From contig NZ_JACJVI010000002.1 in assembly GCF_014237835.1 (NCBI RefSeq), positions 124,001 to 188,000 of the forward strand: a DNA stretch of 64,000 bases. Direction: 5' to 3'. Below the pieces are notes generated by a model. That model saw only the letters and a program-made list of their open reading frames with translations, searched no databases and was not told the DNA's origin. The DNA comes from Rhizobium sp. AQ_MP (GTDB lineage Bacteria > Pseudomonadota > Alphaproteobacteria > Rhizobiales > Rhizobiaceae). Below are positions 39,348 through 47,940 of this stretch, in pieces. Position numbers and translations under genes: made by a program. Each line of letters opens with the position of its first letter. Position 1 is the first letter of the stretch.

Positions 39348-40235
39348 ATGGATCAATTGCGTGTCCCATACAGCGGAAATCGGTTGCCTGTTCATCCGGG
39401 CATAGAAAAGCATTGCGAGCATCCGGTCTGGCAGACTGCTGTTCGCCTTATCAGTAATCCTGCGTTCGATGCGGCAATGCTCTGGTATTGCCGCAGAATG
39501 GTGGAGCAGAGCGCCTTCATGTGGCCCGCCAACAAGATTTTCGCTCAGAAGGTGCGCTATATCACCTGTTATACGCTGATTGGCCTCTCCGACCTCTACG
39601 AAAAACAATTGGGTCCTGCGCCCACCATGACGCTGCTCAAGTCCCTTGTTCCCGGAAGCGCGCGGCAGGTCAGCGATCTCATAGCGGGTTTGAGGGCGGG
39701 CGGATTTGTGCTTGCAGAACAGAATGCTGAGGACCGGCGCGAGATGAGGCTGCGGCCGAGCCCGGCGCTGGTCATGGAGATCGCGCGCTCGCCGCTCGCC
39801 TTTGTCGGTGCCGCGGCGATGCTTGAGCCGCATCAGCATCTTGAGGCCCTGATCGCAGATCCCCAGCGGGTCAGCGGAATGATCGGGCAGTCGATGGTCT
39901 CCGATCAGTCAATCGATATGCTGTTCACCCCGTTCGAGACGGTGGTGGACTTCACGGGCCGGGACAGTGGCTATCTGATGCTCTGTGCGCTCATGGGAGC
40001 GCATCTAGCCCAGGTGCTCGGAGAAAGCTGGACCCTGCCGCTGACCTACGATGCAATGGCCCAGCGCTTCAGGGTGTCTCGGCAGCATGTGGGCAACGTA
40101 TTATCGATTGTGACCGCACCCGATCTGGTGACGCTTCAGGGCGGCCGTATCTTGGATGTTGATCCAGGCCTCTCAACCGAATTTTCCTGGTGGGGTGCTG
40201 GTCAGATGGCTCATTTCACCATGCTTGCCAGATGA
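39348..40235 (+). CDS. Unrecognised protein with two possible winged-helix DNA-binding regions
   Basis: 295 residues from the ATG at 39348. An in-frame ATG nine codons earlier is possible. I do not recognise the family. Two segments look like winged helices: residues about 90-150 (MTLLKSLVPGSARQVSDLIAGLRAGG split by a turn, then a charged wing DRREMRLRPSP), and residues about 235-270 (LTYDAMAQRFRVSRQHVGNVL), the latter a convincing helix-turn-helix. Between them lies a mostly helical region. It stands alone, with 176 bases before the next gene. Transcriptional regulation is inferred only from these motifs. Confidence 0.7.
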   Translation: MDQLRVPYSGNRLPVHPGIEKHCEHPVWQTAVRLISNPAFDAAMLWYCRRMVEQSAFMWPANKIFAQKVRYITCYTLIGLSDLYEKQLGPAPTMTLLKSLVPGSARQVSDLIAGLRAGGFVLAEQNAEDRREMRLRPSPALVMEIARSPLAFVGAAAMLEPHQHLEALIADPQRVSGMIGQSMVSDQSIDMLFTPFETVVDFTGRDSGYLMLCALMGAHLAQVLGESWTLPLTYDAMAQRFRVSRQHVGNVLSIVTAPDLVTLQGGRILDVDPGLSTEFSWWGAGQMAHFTMLAR

Positions 40236-40411
40236 CGCATAAGGGGACACCGACAGATACGAATTCTCCAGGTTGATTTAGATATTCTTTAATTACTGTT
40301 GGGCTAATCTGATTTGGCGTGCAGAGCCCGTCTCTGTCGCCGGCAAGGCCGGTGAAACCACATCGTGACAAAGTGCCGGCCGACACAGGCCTGCAGCAGG
40401 AGGAATCGCAG

Positions 40412-40882
40412 ATGAATACGACGTCGAATGCCGCCGATGCCCTCGAAATCATCGCTTTTCGGCTTCACCACCAGGAATTCTGTGTCAAAACGACCTCGAT
40501 CCGCGAAATCCGTGGCTGGGCGCCGGTCACTCCAATCCCGCATTCTCCCTATGAGGTTCTCGGTGTGATGAACCTGCGCGGCACCGTCATTCCGATTGTT
40601 GACCTCGCCGTCAAGCTCGGCATGCCGGCTGCCCAGGCAACCGAACGGAGCGCCGTGGTTGTGACCGAAGTCAACGGCATGACTGTCGGTCTGCTTGTCG
40701 ATGGCGTGTCTGACATTCTGACGGTTTCCGGGAGCACCCTGCAGCCTCTTCCTGCCGCAACCGGCCCGAGTGCTGCCTTTTCCGACGGGATCATTGCGCA
40801 TGACAAGAGCATGATCTGCTTCCTCAGCCTGGAGCGCATGTTCGGCGAAGATGATCCCTCCGCCTGGGGCATGGCGGCCTGA
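40412..40882 (+). CDS. cheW: CheW-like chemotaxis adaptor
   Basis: 156-residue protein with the double SH3-like CheW fold. Key blocks are FCVKTTSIREIRGWAPVTPI, VLGVMNLRGTVIPIVDLAVK near residue 50 with the Arg that contacts receptor tips, and VGLLVDGVSDILTVSG. The ATG follows a strong AGGAGG site. It links chemoreceptors to CheA, but no cheA, cheY or receptor gene is in the window, so it is an orphan copy. The only close gene with a possible link is the convergent ParA-like ATPase. Confidence 0.92.
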   Translation: MNTTSNAADALEIIAFRLHHQEFCVKTTSIREIRGWAPVTPIPHSPYEVLGVMNLRGTVIPIVDLAVKLGMPAAQATERSAVVVTEVNGMTVGLLVDGVSDILTVSGSTLQPLPAATGPSAAFSDGIIAHDKSMICFLSLERMFGEDDPSAWGMAA

Positions 40883-40937
40883 GCACCGATAGCCGGGGTA
40901 TCACCCCGGATTGTCGATCGCTCCGATCACGAAGAAC

Positions 40938-40984
40938 AAAACAATCAAGGCGGCGGGTATCGAGCCCGCCGCCTTGATTGTTTT
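40938..40984. terminator. Bidirectional terminator between cheW and the ParA-like gene
   Basis: A perfect 20-bp stem (40938-40957 with 40965-40984) around the loop TATCGAG. The stem has an A-run on its left foot and a T-run on its right foot, so both convergent transcripts end in a U-tract. It is the longest perfect hairpin I found in the window. Confidence 0.93.
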
Positions 40985-41011
40985 ATGTGTCGGTAATCGA
41001 CCCGGGAACCG

Positions 41012-41737
41012 TCAAGCTGCCGTATCAAATGCCGGCATGCGCCGCGTCGAGGCGTATGCCGGCGCCTGGGCAGCACCGGTACCAATGAGCGACAATACTT
41101 CGCTGGCGAAGGCCTCAGCGTTGGCGATAGCCTTTTCGCCTCCCCCGCTTTGCGGGCCTTCGAGCTTGCGAAGCGGGCGATGCATATCGAACATTTCACG
41201 GAATGCGCCGCGTTCGGCGATCGGCGTGTCGAGCACATGGATTTCCTGCTCGCACAGCAGTCGCTTGACCGCCTGCATCGAGCGCGTGGTGATCGCGGGG
41301 TTGACCCGGGAGAGCACGACGGAATGAGGGATGCGGATTCCTGCCTTGCGGTCGAGATATCGAAGAAGATCAAGGACCTGGGCGCCACCCTGGGCGTCCA
41401 TGCTCGACCCCTGGATCGGGACGATGACGTGGTCGGACAGGCCTACCGCCGAAGCGAGCAGAGGCGACTGGATTCCGGGAAGGTCAATGATCACAAAATC
41501 CCACTGGCTGCGGCGCTCGTGGACGATTTTCTGAATGGTCGGTGCCGAGACGTAGGTGTCGACGGTCAGTCGTGGCATCAATGCAGCGCCTTCGTACCAC
41601 CTCGAGAACCAGCGCTGCGGGTCGGCATCGATCACGCAGACACGATAGTTGCGATGAAGGAGTTCGGTGGTCAACAAGAGAGCCGCAGTCGTCTTGCCTG
41701 CGCCACCCTTCGTATTTGCGAAGGTGATCACTGCCAT
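41012..41737 (-). CDS. ParA/MinD-family ATPase
   Basis: 241 residues. The deviant Walker A NTKGGAGKTTAALLL lies at residues 8-22, followed by VCVIDADPQRWFSRWYE and a Walker B FVIIDLPGIQSPLLA. This belongs to the ParA subgroup with a short N terminus and no helix-turn-helix, used for partition or for positioning protein complexes. No parB gene or parS-like repeats are seen beside it. The ATG at 41737 has AGGA upstream. Related ATPases (PpfA, ParC) position chemoreceptor arrays, and cheW is the next gene, but that role here is inference. Confidence 0.85.
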   Translation of the reverse strand: MAVITFANTKGGAGKTTAALLLTTELLHRNYRVCVIDADPQRWFSRWYEGAALMPRLTVDTYVSAPTIQKIVHERRSQWDFVIIDLPGIQSPLLASAVGLSDHVIVPIQGSSMDAQGGAQVLDLLRYLDRKAGIRIPHSVVLSRVNPAITTRSMQAVKRLLCEQEIHVLDTPIAERGAFREMFDMHRPLRKLEGPQSGGGEKAIANAEAFASEVLSLIGTGAAQAPAYASTRRMPAFDTAA

Positions 41738-41981
41738 TGGGTATTCCTGTCTCGGGTCAATGAGCCGGAATCGCTCTGCGGAGGCACAGGCATCGTGCAA
41801 ATGGAAATATAAACAAAATTGGTTAATAGAAAATTACGAGATTTAGGGATGGGGCCGAGATCCCCGGATTTCCGGGGTTTCTGCCAGTCTGTTCTGGCTT
41901 ATACTCGGCGGTTGGAGACTGTGCCTGTTAACCTTTGACTTTCTCATGTAACGCGGGTGCATCAAGCAGATGCAGCAAATC

Positions 41982-42006
41982 TATGTTGCGATGCACAACA
42001 TATAAT
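41982..42006 (+). promoter_or_regulatory. Candidate ytfQ promoter -10 box overlapped by an inverted repeat
   Basis: TATGTTG-N7-CAACATA is a perfect 7-bp-arm inverted repeat at 41982-42002. It overlaps a perfect TATAAT at 42001-42006. No good -35 lies 16-18 bases upstream, which would fit an activated promoter or one occluded by a repressor. The FadR-type regulator at the end of the operon is the obvious candidate ligand, by inference. Confidence 0.5.
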
Positions 42007-42055
42007 AGTACTTTTTGACTTTACAGGTTCAAATCCTTTGCCTATGCATAATGCC

Positions 42056-42080
42056 AGACACCGTGGAGGCGGTGTCTTTT
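42056..42080 (+). terminator. Terminator-like hairpin in the ytfQ leader
   Basis: AGACACCG at 42056-42063 pairs with CGGTGTCT at 42070-42077 around TGGAGG and is followed by TTTT in total. It sits between the candidate promoter and the AAGGGAGGA ribosome site, ending about 15 bases before the start codon. It could be an attenuator or a 5' stabiliser. Confidence 0.5.
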
Positions 42081-42094
42081 CAAGGGAGGACATC

Positions 42095-43057
42095 ATGACA
42101 TTTCTTCGCAAGCTTGCGCTCAGCGCAAGCGTGATCGCACTCGGCTGCTCTTCGGCTTTGGCTGCAGATCTCACCGTCGGCTTCTCGCAGATCGGCTCTG
42201 AATCCGGTTGGCGCGCCGCTGAAACATCCGTCACCAAGCTCGAAGCCGAAAAGCGCGGCATCGACCTGAAGTTTGCCGATGCGCAGCAGAAGCAGGAAAA
42301 CCAGATCAAGGCCATCCGAGGCTTCATCGCCCAGGGCGTCGACGCCATCCTCGTTGCTCCGGTCGTCGCAACCGGCTGGGAAGACGTTCTGACCGAAGCC
42401 AAGGAAGCCGAAATCCCGGTCATCCTGCTCGACCGCGGCGTTGACGCTCCGCAGGATCTCTACCTGACCTCGGTTGCGTCCGACCAGGTGAAGGAAGGCC
42501 GCGTTGCCGGCGAATGGCTGGTCAACACCGTCGGCGACAAGCCGTGCAAGGTCGTTGAACTGCAGGGTACCGTCGGCTCGACGCCGGCTATCAACCGCAA
42601 GAAGGGTTTTGAAGAAGCCATTGCCGGCAAGGCGAACATCACCATTGCCCGCAGCCAGACCGGCGACTTCACCCGCGCCAAGGGCAAGGAAGTCATGGAA
42701 GGCTTCCTGAAGGCCGAAAACGGCGGCAAGGACATCTGCGCGATGTATGCCCACAATGACGACATGGCCGTCGGCGCCATCCAGGCGATCAAGGATGCGG
42801 GCCTGAAGCCCGGTACCGACATCCTCGTCGTGTCGATCGACGCAGTCCCGGATATCTTCGCCGCCATGGTTGCCGGCGAAGCCAATGCGACCGTGGAACT
42901 GACCCCGAACATGGCAGGCCCTGCCTTCGATGCGCTCGAAGCCTATCTGAAGGACGGCACGCAGCCGGAGAAGTTCATCATCACGGAATCCAAGCTCTAC
43001 ACGCCTGCGGACAATCCGCAGGGCGAGTATGACAATCGCAAGGGCCTCGGTTACTAA
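42095..43057 (+). CDS. ytfQ: Sugar ABC transporter substrate-binding protein, YtfQ-like (galactofuranose type)
   Basis: 320-residue periplasmic binding protein of the ribose/galactose (PBP1) class. A signal peptide (MTFLRKLALSASVIALGCSSALA) is followed by DLTVGFSQIGSESGWRAAET, a good match to the YtfQ N terminus. Hinge and ligand segments include LLDRGVDAP and AHNDDMAVGAIQAIKDAG. The ATG lies 6 bases after GGGAGGA. It is followed by YtfR, YtfT and YjfF homologues in the E. coli order. The substrate is probably galactofuranose or a related furanose, by analogy. Confidence 0.88.
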   Translation: MTFLRKLALSASVIALGCSSALAADLTVGFSQIGSESGWRAAETSVTKLEAEKRGIDLKFADAQQKQENQIKAIRGFIAQGVDAILVAPVVATGWEDVLTEAKEAEIPVILLDRGVDAPQDLYLTSVASDQVKEGRVAGEWLVNTVGDKPCKVVELQGTVGSTPAINRKKGFEEAIAGKANITIARSQTGDFTRAKGKEVMEGFLKAENGGKDICAMYAHNDDMAVGAIQAIKDAGLKPGTDILVVSIDAVPDIFAAMVAGEANATVELTPNMAGPAFDALEAYLKDGTQPEKFIITESKLYTPADNPQGEYDNRKGLGY

Positions 43058-43073
43058 GGTAACCCTCCCGGCC

Positions 43074-43105
43074 GAGACCCCGCCCCACTCTGGTGGCGGG
43101 GTCTC
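43074..43105 (+). promoter_or_regulatory. Intercistronic hairpin after ytfQ
   Basis: GAGACCCCGCC at 43074-43084 pairs with GGCGGGGTCTC at 43095-43105, 17 bases past the stop and with no T-run after it. Such stems after binding-protein genes usually stabilise the upstream message so that the binding protein exceeds the membrane subunits. Confidence 0.65.
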
Positions 43106-43162
43106 TGTCGCTTTCTCCCGGGGTCAATCGGGGATAGCTTCGTGGGAGAGGGGGAAAGGCAC

Positions 43163-44686
43163 ATGACCGAGCATTCATCGATCGTGCTTGCGGCGGCGGG
43201 CATCACCAAGACATTCGGCAATCATACGGCGCTCGACGGCGTCGATATCGCGTTTCATCGCGGGGAGGTGCATGCGCTTCTCGGCGAAAACGGTGCCGGA
43301 AAATCGACGCTGATCAAGATCCTGACAGGTGCCTATATTCCCGATGGTGGGACGATCACCGTCGACGCTGAGGTGGTGAACTTCACCACGCCGCAGCAGG
43401 CCCAGACGCTCGGCATCGGTACGGTTTATCAGGAGGTCAACCTCCTGCCGAACATGACCGTCATCGACAATCTCTTCATCGGACGCCAGCCGACCAACCG
43501 CTTTGGCCTTGTCGACAAGCGGCGGATGGAGCGGGAAGCCCGCGAAATCCTTTCGACCTATGGCCTGGACATCGACGTGAAGGCCGAGCTTTCCACCTTT
43601 TCCGTCGCCGTCCAGCAGATCATAGCGATCGCCCGTGCCGTGGAACTTTCCGGCAAGGTGCTGATTCTCGACGAGCCGACGGCCAGTCTCGATCGCTCCG
43701 AAGTCGAGAAACTGTTCGGCATCGTCCGGCAGCTGCGCGATCGTGGCCTCGCCATCGTCTTCATCACCCATTTTCTCGATCAGGTCTTCGAACTGTCGGA
43801 CCGCGTCACGGTGCTGCGCAACGGACGCCTTGTCGGCACGCAGGCGATTGCCACGCTCGATCGCACGAGCCTGGTTCGGATGATGCTTGGCAAGGACCTC
43901 GCCTTTCATCACCACGATGTGCTTGGAGAAGAGGGCGAGGTGGGCGAGACACTTATGGAATTCGAAGGCTTCGGCCTGACCAACAGCGTGCAGCCCTTCG
44001 ACCTCAAGATCCATCGTGGAGAAGTGGTCGGTGTCGCAGGACTGCTCGGCTCCGGCCGCACGGAGATGGCGCGGCTGATGTTCGGCATCGATCAGGCCGA
44101 TAGCGGCGCCGTGAAGATCGATGGCGCCGCCCGCCAGGTACGCAATCCCCGCGAGGCGGTCGAACTGGGATTCGGTTTCTGTCCGGAAGACCGCAAGATC
44201 GATGGTATCTTCGGTGATCTCTCGGTCCGCGAGAACATCGTGATCGCGATGCAGGCGCGGCTCGGCTGGTTCAAGGCCCTGAACCGGGATGAACAGCTTG
44301 AGATCGCCGGCAATTTCATCGAGGCGCTCGACATCCGCACGGCCTCTGCCGAGCTCCCCGTCAAGCTTCTGTCCGGCGGCAACCAACAGAAGGTGATCCT
44401 CGCCCGTTGGCTCGCCACCGATCCGCGTTTCCTCATCCTCGACGAGCCGACGCGTGGTATCGATGTCGGCGCCCATGCCGAAATCGTGCGGATGATCAGC
44501 CGCTTGCGCGAAGACGGTCTGGCACTTGTCGTCATCTCGTCCGAGCTCGACGAAATCGTCAGCTATTCCTCGCGTGTCGTTGTCATGCGCGACCGGAAGA
44601 TGGTCGCCGAACTGCATGGCGCCGACATCACTCCCGGCGTCATCGTCCAGACCATTGCCGCCCAGCCGGCGGAGGTCGACGCATGA
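43163..44686 (+). CDS. ytfR: Sugar ABC transporter ATP-binding protein, YtfR-like
   Basis: 507-residue double-ATPase of the CUT2 class. The N-terminal half has Walker A GENGAGKSTLIK near residue 36 and Walker B VLILDEPTASLDRSE near 165. The C-terminal half has a degenerate Walker A (GLLGSGRTEMARL), LSGGNQQKVILARWL and FLILDEPTRGIDVGA, the usual asymmetry of this class. A GTG seven codons upstream is possible, but the ATG at 43163 matches homologues. It is ATGA-coupled to the permease gene. Confidence 0.9.
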   Translation: MTEHSSIVLAAAGITKTFGNHTALDGVDIAFHRGEVHALLGENGAGKSTLIKILTGAYIPDGGTITVDAEVVNFTTPQQAQTLGIGTVYQEVNLLPNMTVIDNLFIGRQPTNRFGLVDKRRMEREAREILSTYGLDIDVKAELSTFSVAVQQIIAIARAVELSGKVLILDEPTASLDRSEVEKLFGIVRQLRDRGLAIVFITHFLDQVFELSDRVTVLRNGRLVGTQAIATLDRTSLVRMMLGKDLAFHHHDVLGEEGEVGETLMEFEGFGLTNSVQPFDLKIHRGEVVGVAGLLGSGRTEMARLMFGIDQADSGAVKIDGAARQVRNPREAVELGFGFCPEDRKIDGIFGDLSVRENIVIAMQARLGWFKALNRDEQLEIAGNFIEALDIRTASAELPVKLLSGGNQQKVILARWLATDPRFLILDEPTRGIDVGAHAEIVRMISRLREDGLALVVISSELDEIVSYSSRVVVMRDRKMVAELHGADITPGVIVQTIAAQPAEVDA

Positions 44687-45726
44687 AAAGGCTTGCCATG
44701 TCTCGTATTATCTCCCCGCAGCTTCTGGCGCTTGCCGGCGTGCTGTTCTTCAACTGGCTGGTCTTTCCCGGCTTCTTCAACATTACCTGGCAGGATGGCC
44801 GGCTTTTCGGCAGCCTGATCGATGTCATCAACCGCGGCGCGCCGGTTGCAATCCTCGCAATCGGCATGACGGCGATCATCGCGACCAAGGGCGTTGACCT
44901 CTCCGTCGGTGCCGTGATGGCCGTGGCAGGGGCGGTTGCGGCGACCTGCGCGGTGGCCGGGCAGCCGCTGATCGTCACCCTGGTTGCGGCCCTTTCCGTC
45001 GGTATCCTCTGCGGCATCTGGAACGGTATTCTTGTTGCCTATCTCGGCATCCAGCCCTTTGTTGCGACGCTGGTGCTGATGGTGGCCGGGCGAGGGGTGG
45101 CGCAGCTGATTACCGAAGGCTCGATCGTCACTTTCTCCGATCAGGCGCTGATTTTCGTCGGGACGGGCTCGCTCTTCGGCCTGCCGATGCCGGCCGTGAT
45201 CGCGATTGTCCTTATGATTGCGGCGCATTTCGTCATGCGACGTACGGCGATCGGCCTCTTCATCGAGGCGATCGGGACCAATCTCTCTGCTGCCAATTAT
45301 ACCGGTCTGCGCAGCAAGGTGGTGATCCTTGCAATCTATGCCTTTGGCGGCTTCTGCGCGGCCACAGCGGGCGTCATCGCCGCTGCCGACATTCGCGGGG
45401 CCGACGCCAACAACGCGGGTCTCTGGCTCGAACTCGATGCGATCCTTGCCGTTGTCATCGGCGGGACCTCGCTGCTCGGCGGACGTTTTTCGATCCCCAT
45501 GTCGGTGCTCGGCGCGATCATCATCCAGGCGATGAACACGGGCGTTCTGGTCTCGGGCTTTCCGCCGGAATTCAACCTGATCGTCAAGGCCGGCATGATC
45601 ATCATCATCCTCGTCCTGCAGTCGGCCCTGATCGCCCAGGTGCTCGGCCGTAAGTTCGGACCACGCCAGATGCCGGCTGCGACACCGCCCCAGACCAAGA
45701 CCCAAACTTCGGGACAGGCACGATGA
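44683..45726 (+). CDS. ytfT: Sugar ABC transporter permease, YtfT-like
   Basis: 347-residue inner-membrane permease of the BPD_transp_2 (RbsC) family with eight to ten hydrophobic segments. The family motif region is IIATKGVDLSVGAVMAVAG near residue 65, and IGGTSLLGGRFSIPMSVLGA lies near 265. It is coupled at both ends (ATGA with ytfR and with yjfF). A second in-frame ATG five codons in is possible. It forms a heterodimer with YjfF. Confidence 0.87.
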   Translation: MKRLAMSRIISPQLLALAGVLFFNWLVFPGFFNITWQDGRLFGSLIDVINRGAPVAILAIGMTAIIATKGVDLSVGAVMAVAGAVAATCAVAGQPLIVTLVAALSVGILCGIWNGILVAYLGIQPFVATLVLMVAGRGVAQLITEGSIVTFSDQALIFVGTGSLFGLPMPAVIAIVLMIAAHFVMRRTAIGLFIEAIGTNLSAANYTGLRSKVVILAIYAFGGFCAATAGVIAAADIRGADANNAGLWLELDAILAVVIGGTSLLGGRFSIPMSVLGAIIIQAMNTGVLVSGFPPEFNLIVKAGMIIIILVLQSALIAQVLGRKFGPRQMPAATPPQTKTQTSGQAR

Positions 45727-46703
45727 ATCCGCGTTACCGCCCTCTTGCCGCGACCACTCTGATTTTCGTGATCGCCTATGCCATCTGCATCTTCCAATAT
45801 CCGGGCATGTGGTCAACGCGCGTCTTCGGCAATTTTCTGACTGACAATGCCTTTCTCGGCATCGCTGCTGTCGGCGCAACGTTCGTGATCATTTCCGGCG
45901 GTATCGATCTCTCCGTCGGGGCCGTAATCGGATTGACGGGGGTGCTCACCGCCATCCTGATCTCCTGGGTCGGAATGCATCCGCTCGCCGTCTTCGCGAT
46001 CGTATTGGTGTTCGCCGGCGCCTTCGGGGCTTCCATGGGAGCGGTCATCCATTTCCTGCAGGTGCCACCCTTTATCGTAACACTTGCCGGCATGTTTCTC
46101 GCGCGCGGCATGGCATCGGTCCTGAGCCAGGATTCAATTCCGATTGATCACGAGTTCTACCGGACGATCTCCAGCCTCTATTACCGGCTGCCGGGTGGAG
46201 GGCGCCTCAGCGCCATTGGTCTGCTGATGCTCGCCACCTTCCTCGTCTGCGGTTTCATCGCCCACAAGACCCGTTTCGGTTCCTATGTCTATGCGATCGG
46301 CGGTAATCCGACGTCGGCTTCGCTGATGGGCGTTCCCACGGGACGGGTAACGGTCGGCATTTATGCGCTCTCGTCCTTCCTCGGCGGGCTCGCGGGCATC
46401 GTCTATTCGCTCTACACCTCGGCCGGTTACCCGTTGGCGGCCGTCGGCATCGAGCTTGACTCGATTGCGGCCGTGGTGATAGGCGGGACCCTATTGACGG
46501 GCGGTTACGGTTTCATCTTCGGAACCCTGATCGGGGTCATGCTGCAGGGCCTCGTCCAGACCTACATCGTCTTTGATGGAACGCTCTCCAGCTGGTGGAC
46601 CAAAATCGCCATCGGGTTCCTGCTGTTCATGTTCATCTTGCTTCAAAAGCTGGTGTTTACCGCGCAGACCGGGCGTACACGCCTGAAGAAGGCCCCTGCA
46701 TGA
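45723..46703 (+). CDS. yjfF: Sugar ABC transporter permease, YjfF-like
   Basis: 326-residue second permease of the CUT2 system. The conserved FVIISGGIDLSVGAVIGLTG is near residue 55, IYALSSFLGGLAGIVYSLYT near 213 and VIGGTLLTGGYGFIFGTLIG near 255. The order ytfQ-ytfR-ytfT-yjfF matches the E. coli galactofuranose importer. The stop overlaps the regulator gene by 4 bases, which puts transporter and regulator in one unit. Confidence 0.88.
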   Translation: MNPRYRPLAATTLIFVIAYAICIFQYPGMWSTRVFGNFLTDNAFLGIAAVGATFVIISGGIDLSVGAVIGLTGVLTAILISWVGMHPLAVFAIVLVFAGAFGASMGAVIHFLQVPPFIVTLAGMFLARGMASVLSQDSIPIDHEFYRTISSLYYRLPGGGRLSAIGLLMLATFLVCGFIAHKTRFGSYVYAIGGNPTSASLMGVPTGRVTVGIYALSSFLGGLAGIVYSLYTSAGYPLAAVGIELDSIAAVVIGGTLLTGGYGFIFGTLIGVMLQGLVQTYIVFDGTLSSWWTKIAIGFLLFMFILLQKLVFTAQTGRTRLKKAPA

Positions 46704-47437
46704 GTGAGCCGGGGAGCCTTCTTCGCTCCCTGTCAGGGCGGTCGACGGCGCGCAACTATCATTCGCATGTGATCAACGAGATCGGGGCCGGAGTTATCTC
46801 CGGCCGTTATGCGATTGGGACGACGCTGCCGAACGATGCCGAGCTCATGGAAGAATTCGAGGTCTCCCGCACCGTGTTGCGTGAAGCCTTGAAGACTTTG
46901 GAGGCAAAGGGCTTGCTGGAGGCGCGACCCAAGGTTGGCACCAAGGTCGCCAAGAAAAGCCGATGGAATCTCTACGATCCGCAGGTGCTCGCCTGGCATC
47001 TGGATGCGCCTCTTGATGCTGAATTCCTTTCAGGGCTGCACGAGGTGCGTCGTTCGCTCGAACCACAGGCGGCTGCGGAAGTGGCGAAGCGGAGAACAGC
47101 CGACCAGATCCGCCTGATGCTCTACTGGGTGCACCAGATGGAGACGTCACTTGGCTCGCAGCAGAATTTTGCGCTTGCTGATTTCGAGTTGCACCGCATC
47201 ATTGCCGACGCAGCACACAACCCCTTTGTCCGCGCTCTTTATGGAGTGATCGAGCTCGCCCATGCGCTGGCCTACAAGAAGCTGCTGGACAAGCCTGATC
47301 CCTGCATCATGGATACCGTGTTGGAAAAGCATCGATTGCTGGTGAATCGGATCGAATACGGTGACGAGGCCGGCGCGCGGGAGGCGATGCTGGATACGAT
47401 CGAGCATGATCGACTGATCGCGCTGCGTGAGGGCTAG
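46700..47437 (+). CDS. GntR/FadR-family transcriptional regulator
   Basis: 245 residues. The N-terminal winged helix (LPNDAELMEEFEVSRTVLREALKTLEAKGLLEARPKVG, residues about 42-80, here given as a region) is followed by a helical FCD domain with metal-binding type residues (DFELHRIIADAA and the later EKHRLLVNRIEYGD). It is probably a ligand-responsive repressor of the ytfQRT-yjfF operon, judged from its place as last gene with an ATGA overlap. The inverted repeat at 41982-42002 is a candidate target. Confidence 0.88.
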   Translation: MSEPGSLLRSLSGRSTARNYHSHVINEIGAGVISGRYAIGTTLPNDAELMEEFEVSRTVLREALKTLEAKGLLEARPKVGTKVAKKSRWNLYDPQVLAWHLDAPLDAEFLSGLHEVRRSLEPQAAAEVAKRRTADQIRLMLYWVHQMETSLGSQQNFALADFELHRIIADAAHNPFVRALYGVIELAHALAYKKLLDKPDPCIMDTVLEKHRLLVNRIEYGDEAGAREAMLDTIEHDRLIALREG

Positions 47438-47453
47438 GGTTTCATCGCTAGGG

Positions 47454-47939
47454 TCAGGGCCGTTGAAGCGGCAGCATGCCGGAGTAGATGCCCGGCGACG
47501 AGTCCGGAATGGCGATCGCGCCCACGCTCTTTTCGTAAAACCCCATGGGGCCTGCGCCGCCGATAATACCGTAGGCGTAGCCCTGGTCGCGCATGTCAAT
47601 GAGCGTGCGGATGAGCAGGGCATGGCCGATGCCACGGCCGCGAGCTTCTTCGTCCACGCCGGTCGGGCCAAAAAAGCCCTTCATCGTGGCATCATGGCAG
47701 GCAAAGCCGAGAAGCTTCTCTCCCTCATGGGCGATCCAGCAGGTCACGGGCTGGCGCATGATTCCTGCGGTCGCTTCGGCCACCCAACCTTTGCCGAAAC
47801 GGGGCTCGATCCAGGCCGCGATCGCGGAGAGTTCGGGCACCAGAGCGCGCCGGATTGTGACGCCCTGCGCCTCCATACGCCCAATGATCTCGGCATCCTC
47901 CGGAAGCTCGTAAAGCTTCACCAGCATGTCTGCGGCCAT
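47454..47939 (-). CDS. GNAT-family N-acetyltransferase
   Basis: 161 residues from the ATG at 47939, which lies 2 bases after the end of the sugar kinase gene and has GGGAGA upstream. The acetyl-CoA binding region is GVDEEARGRGIGHALLIRTL near residue 100, followed by YAYGIIGGAGPMGFYEK. The substrate is unknown. Co-transcription with N-acetylglucosamine genes suggests an amino-sugar or related amine. Convergent with the FadR-type regulator gene, 16 bases apart. Confidence 0.82.
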   Translation of the reverse strand: MAADMLVKLYELPEDAEIIGRMEAQGVTIRRALVPELSAIAAWIEPRFGKGWVAEATAGIMRQPVTCWIAHEGEKLLGFACHDATMKGFFGPTGVDEEARGRGIGHALLIRTLIDMRDQGYAYGIIGGAGPMGFYEKSVGAIAIPDSSPGIYSGMLPLQRP

Positions 47940-47940
47940 C

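Larger units (their letters stand above)
41738..42094. other. Intergenic region between the ParA-like gene and ytfQ
   Basis: 357 bases without a gene. From left to right it holds an AT-rich stretch (41805-41845) that is probably the ParA-gene promoter, two hairpins (CCCCGGA-TT-TCCGGGG at 41862-41877 and GCCAG-N6-CTGGC at 41883-41898), the candidate ytfQ promoter/operator at 41982-42006, and a terminator-like hairpin at 42056-42080 just before the ytfQ ribosome site. Confidence 0.7.

Noticed and set aside
41862..41898. Two hairpins upstream of ytfQ considered as a riboswitch or terminator pair.
   Set aside because: They are simple inverted repeats upstream of the likely promoter, with no T-run long enough and no conserved aptamer-like structure that I can see.
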